DNA of 64,000 nucleotides, from assembly GCF_018413525.1 (NCBI RefSeq), contig NZ_JAHCDD010000003.1:1-64000 (forward strand), given 5' to 3'. The position numbers and the translations under genes are program-made. Positions 18,590 through 25,778 of the stretch are shown one piece after another. Positions within the stretch are counted from its first letter, which is position 1; each line of letters starts with the position of its first letter. This DNA is from Acidovorax sp. CCYZU-2555. Lineage in GTDB: Bacteria; Pseudomonadota; Gammaproteobacteria; Burkholderiales; Burkholderiaceae_C. The notes below the pieces were generated by a model. The model saw only the letters and a list, made by a program, of their open reading frames with translations. It had not been told where the DNA came from and searched no databases.

Positions 18590-18598
18590 ATTATGCCA
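18590..18598 (-). promoter_or_regulatory. extended -10 promoter for the SAM-II/metXW transcript
   Basis: TGG-CATAAT on the minus strand is an extended -10 motif that overlaps the TAA stop of the upstream gene. Its expected start point, about 7 bp on, coincides with the first aptamer bases. No convincing -35 is seen, so strength depends on the extended motif. Confidence 0.45.
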
Positions 18599-19169
18599 AA
18601 ACGTCGACGCCTGGGGCCCACAATGCGAGCAGGCCCAGCACCAGGAAAATGCCGGCCGACACCAGATGCACGATGCGCAGCGGCACCAGGCGCGTGATGC
18701 GCTCGCCGAGCCAGACCACGGGCGCGTTGGCGAGCATCATGCCCAGCGTCGTTCCAGCAACCACCCACAGGTAGGCGTTGTACTTGGCCGCGAGCACCAC
18801 GGTGGCGATCTGCGTCTTGTCGCCCATTTCGGCAAGGAAGAACGCGATCAGCGTGGTGCCGAACACGCCCCAGCGCGAGACCGTGGCAGTGTCCTCTTCG
18901 TCGAGCTTGTCGGGAATCAGCATCCAGACGGCCATGGCGATGAAGCACGCGCCCAGCACCCAGCGCAGCACCTGCGGACCCATGAAAGTCGTGACCCAGG
19001 CACCTACTGCGCCGGCCAGCGCGTGGTTGGCCAGCGTGGCGGCAAGAATGCCCAGCACGATGGGCCAGGGCTTGCGAAAACGGGCGGCAAGGACCAGCGC
19101 CAGCAGTTGCGTCTTGTCGCCCATTTCGGCGATGGCAACGATGGCGGTGGAGACAAAAAAGGCTTCCAT
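18591..19169 (-). CDS. mneA: GDT1/UPF0016 (TMEM165) family manganese exporter
   Basis: A 192-residue membrane protein with two copies of the family signature EMGDKTQ, each in a six-helix arrangement of two repeats (residues about 12-22 and 108-118). UPF0016 proteins move Mn2+ (or Ca2+) out of the cytoplasm; bacterial members such as MneA of Vibrio protect against manganese. The start at the ATG at 19169 gives MEAFFVSTAIVAIAEMGDK, the conserved opening. The reading frame stays open upstream only through the riboswitch leader. No Shine-Dalgarno is evident. The yybP-ykoY riboswitch upstream supports a Mn2+ role. Confidence 0.88.
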   Translation of the reverse strand: MEAFFVSTAIVAIAEMGDKTQLLALVLAARFRKPWPIVLGILAATLANHALAGAVGAWVTTFMGPQVLRWVLGACFIAMAVWMLIPDKLDEEDTATVSRWGVFGTTLIAFFLAEMGDKTQIATVVLAAKYNAYLWVVAGTTLGMMLANAPVVWLGERITRLVPLRIVHLVSAGIFLVLGLLALWAPGVDVLA

Positions 19170-19239
19170 GGGGGTTTTTCTGATGAACAGGCCGGACGAC
19201 GCGAACGCATTGACTGCGCACCGACTCCGGCCATGTGGA

Positions 19240-19380
19240 TCGGCACCCAGCCAATGGTCTCGCCCAGCAAGCAATCCGCGAAACGGCTTGCTTGAACCGC
19301 ATGCACCATAGGTTGTGAGAACCCAAGTTTGTTGATGCATGCCTTCGGTGCATTGCACACCGAACGGGCTACTCCCCAAA
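19240..19380 (-). ncRNA. yybP-ykoY (Mn2+-sensing) riboswitch
   Basis: Read on the minus strand, the leader opens with GGGGAGTAGCCC, the invariant 5' block of yybP-ykoY, and near its 3' end has GGGCGAGACC, matching the partner GGCAAGACC block. The two blocks form the cross-strapped Mn2+ site. GCATGCATCAACA between them fits the family. A TAGAAT -10 box at 19392-19397 lies about 12 bp upstream. A downstream GGCCGGA/TCCGGCC stem close to the ATG may serve as the expression platform. Known members switch on Mn2+ exporters, as expected here. Confidence 0.85.
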
Positions 19381-19630
19381 GACAAGCCGCGATTCTAGTC
19401 AGATCGGCAGTTTCCCGCTGGATTCCGGGTAAATACCGACCCAAAAAGTGTTGTTCCCGCACCGAAATTTCAATCCAGAGCAATCTACATGGGTATATAT
19501 GACTCATAATGTCCAAGCCTTTCCGCAAAGCAATGAGTAGTAGGCAGGTGCGTTTCGGTCTCTAAAGTTGTCAGGTAGTTGACTGCATAGGGCTCCATCG
19601 CGTTTTCAAGTGTTTTTTCAGGAGTCCTCC

Positions 19631-20014
19631 ATGGGCAACAAACTTTACGTCGGCAACCTGCCGTACTCTTTCCGTGACGGCGACCTCGAGCAAGCTTTCA
19701 GCGAATTCGGCAATGTCAACAGCGCCAAGGTCATGATGGAACGTGACACCGGCCGTTCGAAGGGCTTCGGCTTTGTCGAAATGAGCAACGATGCTGAAGC
19801 ACAAGCAGCAATCCAAGGCCTGCACGGCCAAAACCAAGGCGGCCGTGACCTCGTTGTCAACGAAGCCCGTCCTATGGAACCACGCCCACCCCGTAGCGGT
19901 GGCGGCTTCGGCGGCGGCGGCGGCTTCGGCGGCGGCAATGGCGGCGGCGGTTTCGGCGGTGGCCGTAGCGGCGGCGGCGGTGGCGGCTTCGGCGGCGGCC
20001 GTGGCGGTTACTAA
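19631..20014 (+). CDS. glycine-rich RRM RNA-binding protein, copy 1
   Basis: A 127-residue protein: one RRM (residues 1-80) with RNP2 LYVGNL and RNP1 KGFGFVEM, then a Gly-rich tail (GGGFGGG repeats with two Arg). This resembles the cold-inducible Rbp proteins of cyanobacteria and betaproteobacteria, which bind RNA and help at low temperature. AGGA lies upstream of the ATG within CAGGAGTCCTCC. A leader of more than 100 bases, common for cold-induced genes, may precede it. It is a close paralogue of the next gene and each has its own terminator, suggesting independent units. Confidence 0.92.
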   Translation: MGNKLYVGNLPYSFRDGDLEQAFSEFGNVNSAKVMMERDTGRSKGFGFVEMSNDAEAQAAIQGLHGQNQGGRDLVVNEARPMEPRPPRSGGGFGGGGGFGGGNGGGGFGGGRSGGGGGGFGGGRGGY

Positions 20015-20047
20015 GCACTGACTCAGGGTTTTCAATAACCCAGTGTC

Positions 20048-20074
20048 AAAAAAGGGCCTTTGGCCCTTTTTTTT
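20048..20074 (+). terminator. terminator of RRM gene 1
   Basis: AAAAAAGGGCC-TTT-GGCCCTTTTTTTT, a perfect stem with a long T run. Confidence 0.9.
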
Positions 20075-20264
20075 CGTCTTTTTCATGCAAATACTCCTTT
20101 CGCCGGCTTTTTTTTTGCATTTCTTTTCCCTCATAATTTGTGATCGGTGTCCCCGATATCAGTGCAGGTGATTTGCAATGCGTGCGCAGGTTTTCTTTCA
20201 TGGATCGCTGGCAACGTTGAGCACCACAGCAATTGTGTTACTTGAGGAGTTTGAGGAGTCTTTA

Positions 20265-20834
20265 ATGGGCAACAAGCTGTATGTTGGCAATCTCCCTTAT
20301 GGAGTGCGTGACAACGACCTTGAGCAGGCATTCAGCCAGTATGGTTCAGTGACGAGTGCCAAGGTAATGATGGAGCGCGACACGGGTCGCTCCAAGGGGT
20401 TTGGGTTCGTGGAAATGGGCAGCGATTCTGAAGCGCAGGCAGCAATCCAGGGCATGAACGGACAAGCACTCGGCGGTCGCAGCATCGTCGTCAACGAGGC
20501 GCGCCCGATGGAGCCACGCCCACCGCGCAGCGGTGGCTTTGGCGGCGGCGGTGGCGGCTACGGTGGTGGCGGTGGCGGCGGTGGTTATGGCGGCGGCCGT
20601 GAAGGCGGTGGCGGCTATGGCGGCGGCGGTCGTGACGGCGGTGGTGGCTACGGCGGCGGCGGTGGCGGTTATGGCGGTGGTGGTGGCGGCCGTGATGGCG
20701 GCGGCTACGGCGGCGGTGGCCGTGATGCCGGCGGTCGCAACGACGGCGGTTTCCGCAGCCCATACGGCTCGGGTCCACGTGGCGGCGGCGGTGGTGGCGG
20801 ACGTGGTGGCTACGGCAATAACCACGGCGAATAA
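20265..20834 (+). CDS. glycine-rich RRM RNA-binding protein, copy 2
   Basis: A 189-residue paralogue of the preceding gene. The RRM (LYVGNL, KGFGFVEM) is nearly the same, but the tail is longer, about 105 residues of GGGGYGGG and GGRDGGGYGG units, giving RGG/YGG repeats typical of RNA-binding low-complexity tails. Two GAGGAGT motifs precede the ATG (20243 and 20252 regions), the second well spaced. A strong terminator follows. The tandem pair suggests duplication followed by tail expansion; the repeats are prone to slippage, so tail length may vary between strains. Confidence 0.92.
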   Translation: MGNKLYVGNLPYGVRDNDLEQAFSQYGSVTSAKVMMERDTGRSKGFGFVEMGSDSEAQAAIQGMNGQALGGRSIVVNEARPMEPRPPRSGGFGGGGGGYGGGGGGGGYGGGREGGGGYGGGGRDGGGGYGGGGGGYGGGGGGRDGGGYGGGGRDAGGRNDGGFRSPYGSGPRGGGGGGGRGGYGNNHGE

Positions 20835-20848
20835 TCCCCGCGCAAAAC

Positions 20849-20876
20849 AAAAAGGCTTCACTTGAAGCCTTTTTTT
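20849..20876 (+). terminator. terminator of RRM gene 2
   Basis: AAGGCTTC-ACTT-GAAGCCTT followed by a T run, directly after the stop codon. Confidence 0.88.
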
Positions 20877-20982
20877 ACGTCTGGAGTATGTAGGTTGCGC
20901 TGGGTTACGGGTATTCACCAGTGCCGGTCAAAATGCCTGCGCCTCTCAGCCAACACCTGTAAGACAAAATCGCCAGATTCTC

Positions 20983-21774
20983 TTACTCCGCTGTTTTGTG
21001 CCGATGTTTGGTTTGCCGACCTTGTAACAAACGGTCAAAAACCGCGTTGGGCAACAGGCGCAACAGCTTGGCCACGATACCCATCTGCCAGGGAATGACG
21101 GCATAACTGCTTTGCCGCATGATCACGCGGAAAGCGCGCTCGGCGAAATCATCGGCGGTCAGCAGAAACGGCATTCCATAGCGGTTATCGCGCGTGAGCG
21201 GTGTGGCGACATAACCGGGCAGCAAAGTCACCACGCGCACGCCGCGCGCGCGCAATTCGCCGCGCAGGCTCTCGCAATAGCTGACCACGGCGGCCTTGCT
21301 CGCGCAGTAGGCGCCATGGCCGGGCAGGCCGCGGATCGCGGCCACGCTGGCCACGCCGACCAGCGTGCCCGAGCCCCGGGCCTGCATCGCGCGGATGAAC
21401 GGGTGAAAGGTCGCGGCCATGCCGAGGTTGTTGGTCGCGAACAGCTGCGCCATGACGTCCAGGTCTTCGCGCTCGGCGGAATCTATGCCCCAGCTCACGC
21501 CCGCGTTGGCCACCACCACCTGCGGCAGGCCCTGGCGCGCGAGACACGCCATGCCGGCCTCCACGATGCTGTCGGCCACCGATACATCGGCAGCGTAGAC
21601 CGCGTAGCGTGCGGCGTCCAGACCCGCGCCCGCCGCCCAGTCGCCGATCGCCTGGGTGTTGCGCGCCACGAGGGCCAGGTCATGGCCCTGGGCATAAAAG
21701 CGCGCCGCCAGCGCCTGGCCTATGCCGCTCGACGCGCCGGTGATGAACGCCAGGGGGCGCGCGGGCGCGGTCAT
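20983..21774 (-). CDS. short-chain dehydrogenase/reductase at the end of the LPS operon
   Basis: A 263-residue classical SDR: cofactor loop TGASSGIGQAL (about residues 11-21), NAGVS (NNAG equivalent), and catalytic Ser in VASVAA with YCASK (YxxxK). Substrate is unknown; the C-terminal hydrophobic/basic stretch (IPWQMGIVAKLLRLLPNAVFDRLL) suggests membrane association. The start follows the lptC stop by 2 bp, so it is translationally linked to kdsD-kdsC-lptC, a place where lptA/lptB usually stand. A role in LPS or envelope lipid metabolism is only inferred from that. Confidence 0.88.
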   Translation of the reverse strand: MTAPARPLAFITGASSGIGQALAARFYAQGHDLALVARNTQAIGDWAAGAGLDAARYAVYAADVSVADSIVEAGMACLARQGLPQVVVANAGVSWGIDSAEREDLDVMAQLFATNNLGMAATFHPFIRAMQARGSGTLVGVASVAAIRGLPGHGAYCASKAAVVSYCESLRGELRARGVRVVTLLPGYVATPLTRDNRYGMPFLLTADDFAERAFRVIMRQSSYAVIPWQMGIVAKLLRLLPNAVFDRLLQGRQTKHRHKTAE

Positions 21775-21776
21775 GT

Positions 21777-22409
21777 TCAGCGCCCCGCGGCGGCCGCAGG
21801 CGCGGGCTGCATGACCCCGCGCACCCGGCCGTTCAGTTGCATCACCTGCTCCAGGTGGTCGTAGTCGAGGCGATCGGCCGTGAAGCGGTCCGTGCCGCGC
21901 CACAGCACCACGGGCTTGTCCGAAAGAACGCGCTCTTCATTGGTCCAGGCATGCAGGAACTCGCCTTCGAAACGCAATTCGGGCGAGCGCTTGCCGTCGG
22001 GCAACTGCATGGCTTCGCGCGTGACGCGCGCATTGCCAAACAGCTGGACTTCGGAGCCGTCGCCATTGCTCAGGCCGCGCAGCGCGGTGGCCCGGGTCTG
22101 ACGGCCGTCCGGGGCCTTCGCATGGATTTGCACGCCGTCGATTTCCAGCGTGTCGGTGTCGGGGTAATGGCGCGCCATCTGGCCCTGCAGCTGGCGCGTC
22201 ATGCGGCCCGCGGCGTCGAAGTTCTGCACCGAGAAGTCTTTCATGAAATAGTCGGGCTCATGCACCGGCGCACGCGCCGCCACGGAGGGCAGCGCCGACG
22301 GCGCATTGCGCACCAACCACCAGCTGGCCAGCGCCATCAGGCCCATCAGGATCACGGGCAGATAGATCGTGAAGCTTTCCCAGCCGCGACGCCATGGGGG
22401 CCGCGTCAT
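21777..22409 (-). CDS. lptC: LPS export ABC transporter periplasmic protein LptC
   Basis: A 210-residue LptC with one N-terminal membrane helix (IYLPVILMGLMALASWWLV, about residues 15-33) and a periplasmic jellyroll domain beginning at EPDYFMKDFSVQNFD, the usual LptC opening (PDYF/Y...F.). It links LptBFG in the inner membrane to LptA in the LPS bridge. It overlaps kdsC by 4 bp, so the two are coupled. Confidence 0.92.
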   Translation of the reverse strand: MTRPPWRRGWESFTIYLPVILMGLMALASWWLVRNAPSALPSVAARAPVHEPDYFMKDFSVQNFDAAGRMTRQLQGQMARHYPDTDTLEIDGVQIHAKAPDGRQTRATALRGLSNGDGSEVQLFGNARVTREAMQLPDGKRSPELRFEGEFLHAWTNEERVLSDKPVVLWRGTDRFTADRLDYDHLEQVMQLNGRVRGVMQPAPAAAAGR

Positions 22410-22963
22410 GCGTAGCTTTCAAGCAGGCTGGCGTACCGGCCCGATGCCACCAGCAGCAGATCGCAGAACTCGCGCGCCGCGCCCTGCCCGCCCGCGCGCT
22501 GGGTCACGTAGTGGGCAGCGGCCAGGGCTTCGGCATGGGCGTTCACGGGCGCGCAGGCGATGGCCGCACGGCGCATGACGGGCAGATCGGGCCAGTCGTC
22601 GCCCATGGCCGCGGCCTGGCTCCAGTCCAGGCCCAGCGTCTGCAGGAATTCTTCGGCCGCGGGCTTCTTGTCTTCGGTGCCGAAACGCGCATGCTCTATG
22701 CCCAGATTCTTGAGCCGCAGGCGCAGCGGCGCCGAGTCGCGGCCCGTGATGACCACGGGCGTGATGCCGACTTTCTGCAGCATTTTCACGCCATGGCCGT
22801 CGAGCGTGTTGAAGCGCTTGATGACTTCACCTTCCTGGGTGAAATACAGGCCGCCGTCGGTCAGCACGCCGTCGACGTCGAAGAACACCACCTTGACCCC
22901 CTGGGCCTTGAGCAGCAACTGGGGGGCGAAGTCGAGCGCCGGGGCAAGAGCGGAATGGGACAT
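22406..22963 (-). CDS. kdsC: 3-deoxy-D-manno-octulosonate 8-phosphate phosphatase
   Basis: A 185-residue HAD-superfamily C0 phosphatase with motif [16 protein letters not shown] (about residues 29-43), ITGRDS (motif II) and [11 protein letters not shown] (motif IV). It removes phosphate from KDO-8-phosphate to give KDO for lipid A core synthesis. It shares one base with kdsD upstream and 4 bp with lptC downstream, so the three form one coupled unit. Confidence 0.94.
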   Translation of the reverse strand: MSHSALAPALDFAPQLLLKAQGVKVVFFDVDGVLTDGGLYFTQEGEVIKRFNTLDGHGVKMLQKVGITPVVITGRDSAPLRLRLKNLGIEHARFGTEDKKPAAEEFLQTLGLDWSQAAAMGDDWPDLPVMRRAAIACAPVNAHAEALAAAHYVTQRAGGQGAAREFCDLLLVASGRYASLLESYA

Positions 22964-23964
22964 CAGATCACCTTGGCGCGCATCAGATCGCGAATATGGA
23001 CCACGCCGACGAGCTGGTCGGCGCCTTCGATCACCAGCACCGACGTGATGCCGTGCTGTTCCATGAGCCGCGCGGCATCGACAGCGAGCGCATCGGCCTG
23101 GATGGTATGGGGTTGGCGGTGCATGACTTCACCGGCCGTGGTGCTGAGCAGGTCGGCGCCCTGCTCGATGCGCCGGCGCAGGTCGCCGTCGGTGAACACG
23201 CCGCGCAGTTCGCCCTGCTCGCCGACGATGGCCGAAGCACCCAGGCCCTTGGCGCTCATTTCACGCATCAGCAGCAGAAACGAGGTATCGGCCGTGACGC
23301 GCGGCACGTCAGCGCCCGAACGCATCACGTCCGCGACGTGGGTCAGCAGCTTGCGACCCAATGCGCCGCCGGGATGGGAGCGCGCGAAATCTTCGGCCTT
23401 GAAGCCGCGCGCGTCGAGCAGCGCCACCGCGAGCGCATCGCCCATCGCGAGCTGGGCCGTGGTGCTGGCCGTGGGCGCCAGATTCAGCGGGCAGGCCTCG
23501 CGTTCGACATAGGTGTCGAGCACCCAGTCGGAATGGCGGGCCAGCGTGGAGCCGGGGTTGCCGGTCATGCCGACGACAGGCACGCCCTGGCGGCGCAGCG
23601 CGGGCAGCAGCGCCGCGATCTCGTCGCTCTCGCCGCTGTTCGACAGCGCCAGCACCAGGTCGTTTTCGGTGACCATGCCCAGATCGCCATGGCTGGCTTC
23701 ACCCGGGTGCACGAAGAACGACGGCGTGCCGGTGGAGGCCAGCGTCGCGGCGATCTTGCGGCCCACATGGCCGCTCTTGCCCATGCCCATGACCACCACC
23801 CGGCCATGAATGTCGAGCACGCGCTCGACGACCTGGGCAAACACAGGCGACAGGCGGTCGGACAGGGCGAGAAGGGCCTGGGCCTCGATACCGAGGGTGT
23901 CACGCGCGAGTTGCAAGGCCTGGGGGCCGTCGAAAGGACGCGTGGATGCTGCAGCAGATTTCAT
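22963..23964 (-). CDS. kdsD: D-arabinose-5-phosphate isomerase (KpsF/GutQ family)
   Basis: A 333-residue protein with a SIS domain (about residues 45-180: [39 protein letters not shown]) and two C-terminal CBS domains (about 215-330). It isomerises ribulose-5-phosphate to arabinose-5-phosphate, the first step to KDO. It heads the LPS operon kdsD-kdsC-lptC-SDR. Position beside kdsC favours KdsD over the capsule (KpsF) or glucitol (GutQ) paralogues. Confidence 0.94.
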   Translation of the reverse strand: MKSAAASTRPFDGPQALQLARDTLGIEAQALLALSDRLSPVFAQVVERVLDIHGRVVVMGMGKSGHVGRKIAATLASTGTPSFFVHPGEASHGDLGMVTENDLVLALSNSGESDEIAALLPALRRQGVPVVGMTGNPGSTLARHSDWVLDTYVEREACPLNLAPTASTTAQLAMGDALAVALLDARGFKAEDFARSHPGGALGRKLLTHVADVMRSGADVPRVTADTSFLLLMREMSAKGLGASAIVGEQGELRGVFTDGDLRRRIEQGADLLSTTAGEVMHRQPHTIQADALAVDAARLMEQHGITSVLVIEGADQLVGVVHIRDLMRAKVI

Positions 23965-24093
23965 GCGTGGATTTTAGGGCCTGGGCCTTATTCCGCTTGT
24001 CACGACAGGTCGGCCGCCGGCGCTCGGCGCGCGGTCTGTTTAAACTCCTGCAGCCGCCGGGCCACGCCCGGCCTTGTACAGAATACTTTCGCC

Positions 24094-24648
24094 ATGCTTC
24101 ACACCACCATCAACGATTACCTTCGGCAATACATCCGCACGGTGCCCGACTGGCCCGCGCCGGGCGTGCAGTTCCGCGACATCACGCCGCTGCTGCAGGA
24201 CCCCAAGGTCTTTCGCGTGCTGATCGATGCGTTCGTGCACCGCTACATGGACCCGGCGCTGCGCCCCGATGTGGTCGCGGGCCTGGACGCGCGCGGCTTC
24301 ATTCTCGGCGCGGTGGTCGCCTATGAACTCAATGTCGGTTTCGTGCCCATCCGCAAGAAAGGCAAGCTGCCGTTCACCACGGTCGAGGAAACCTACGAAC
24401 TCGAATACGGCAGCGCCACCGTCGAGCTGCATGCCGATGCCGTCAAGCCCGGCGACCGCGTGCTGCTGATCGATGACCTGATCGCCACCGGCGGCACCAT
24501 GATGGCCGGCAAGAAGCTGCTGGAAAAACTTGGCGCCCAGGTGATCGAAGGCGCGGCCATCGTCGATCTGCCCGAACTCGGCGGCTCCGATCGCCTGCGC
24601 GAAGGCGGGCTGTCGCTTTACACGCTGGTCGACTTCGCCGGGCATTGA
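24094..24648 (+). CDS. apt: adenine phosphoribosyltransferase
   Basis: A 184-residue Apt: [15 protein letters not shown] (about residues 21-35), [10 protein letters not shown], then the PRPP-binding loop [17 protein letters not shown] (about 121-137). It salvages adenine with PRPP to AMP. Length is standard. The start is the ATG at 24094, which gives the expected N-terminal helix [20 protein letters not shown]. It is divergent from kdsD. Confidence 0.95.
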   Translation: MLHTTINDYLRQYIRTVPDWPAPGVQFRDITPLLQDPKVFRVLIDAFVHRYMDPALRPDVVAGLDARGFILGAVVAYELNVGFVPIRKKGKLPFTTVEETYELEYGSATVELHADAVKPGDRVLLIDDLIATGGTMMAGKKLLEKLGAQVIEGAAIVDLPELGGSDRLREGGLSLYTLVDFAGH

Positions 24649-24719
24649 TCTTGCAGCTGTGACACAGCCGCAACGCGCGCCGGTTTTCTGTTCCATCCCT
24701 CTTTTGCCCCTGTCCTCCC

Positions 24720-25766
24720 ATGCCCCTGCCTCGTGACCATGCCAAACAAGCACCGCCTCCAGGGCGTGTGTTGGCCGGCGGCGCGCGCGCCATCGGCGCG
24801 CTGCTGGGACTCGGGCTCGCGGCATTCGGCGCGCTCGCGCTGTGGAGCCAGGCGCCGGGCGGCCGGTTTGCCGCCGCCGCGCTGGCGGGCCTGTGGGTGA
24901 TCTGGGTCGGCGCCTCGTGCCTGCTGGCCAGCGCCGATCCACGTTCCTGGCGCGCCTGGGGGCTGCTGGCCGCGGGCTGCCTGGTGCTGGGCCTGTGGTG
25001 GGCGGCCATCACGCCGTCGAATGATCGTGCCTGGGCCGCCGATGTGGCGCGCACATTGCGCGCCGAACGCCACGGATCGCAGGTGCTGCTGCACAACGTG
25101 CGCAATTTCGACTGGCGCAGCGATGAAGACTTCAGCGCGCGCTGGGAAACCCGGCGCTACGACCTCGACAGCCTGCGCTCGGTCGACATGGCCTTGTCGT
25201 ACTGGATGGGCCCGGCGATTGCGCACACGCTGGTGTCGTTCGGCTTCGACGACGGCCGCCAACTGGTGTTCTCGGTCGAAGTGCGCAAGGAGCGCGGCGA
25301 GCAGTATTCGGCGCTGGCCGGATTCTTCAAGCGCTACGAGCTGGCGCTGGTCGCCGCCGACGAGCGCGACATCCTGGGCGTGCGCGCCCGCGTGCGCGAT
25401 GAAGATGTCTATCTCTACCGCGTGCACATGTCCAAGCCCGCGATGCGCGCGCTGTTCGAGCAATACCTCGACGAGTCAGACTCGTTGCGCGAAACGCCGC
25501 GCTTCTATCAGACGCTGACCGCCAACTGCACGACCATCGTCTACTCAATGATGGAGCGCATCGTTCCCGGCCTGCCGCTGGACGCACGGCTGCTGCTGTC
25601 GGGTTATCTGCCGTCCTATGTGCAGGAAGTCGGCGGCCTGACCGCGGGCTATTCGCTGCAGGAGCTGCAGGAAAAGGGACGCATCACCGCGCGGGCGCGC
25701 CAGCTGGGGCCCAACGCCGATTTTTCCGCCGCCATCCGCCAGGGCCTGCCGGTGCAGGCACGCTGA
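24720..25766 (+). CDS. DUF4105 domain membrane protein
   Basis: A 348-residue protein with three hydrophobic N-terminal segments (about residues 22-42, 48-65, 80-97) and a C-terminal DUF4105 domain. The domain is marked by NVRNFDWRSDEDF, RRYDLDSLRSVDMALSYW, HTLVSFGFDDGR and the Cys-containing TLTANCTTIVYSMM. The family resembles a papain-like Cys/His protease-type fold related to the Lnb (N-terminal apolipoprotein modification) periplasmic domain; activity here is not shown. It is 12 bp upstream of the lipoprotein hydrolase gene and likely co-transcribed. Confidence 0.82.
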   Translation: MPLPRDHAKQAPPPGRVLAGGARAIGALLGLGLAAFGALALWSQAPGGRFAAAALAGLWVIWVGASCLLASADPRSWRAWGLLAAGCLVLGLWWAAITPSNDRAWAADVARTLRAERHGSQVLLHNVRNFDWRSDEDFSARWETRRYDLDSLRSVDMALSYWMGPAIAHTLVSFGFDDGRQLVFSVEVRKERGEQYSALAGFFKRYELALVAADERDILGVRARVRDEDVYLYRVHMSKPAMRALFEQYLDESDSLRETPRFYQTLTANCTTIVYSMMERIVPGLPLDARLLLSGYLPSYVQEVGGLTAGYSLQELQEKGRITARARQLGPNADFSAAIRQGLPVQAR

Positions 25767-25778
25767 GGTTCACTCTCC

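Noticed and set aside
20533-20820. Possible CRISPR-like or tandem DNA repeat in RRM gene 2
   Set aside because: The repetition is codon-level GGN/TAY coding for a Gly/Tyr-rich tail, with no spacers.
22996-24648. 550-residue fusion of an upstream frame to Apt
   Set aside because: The first 366 codons are antisense to kdsD and lack motifs; Apt starts normally at 24094.
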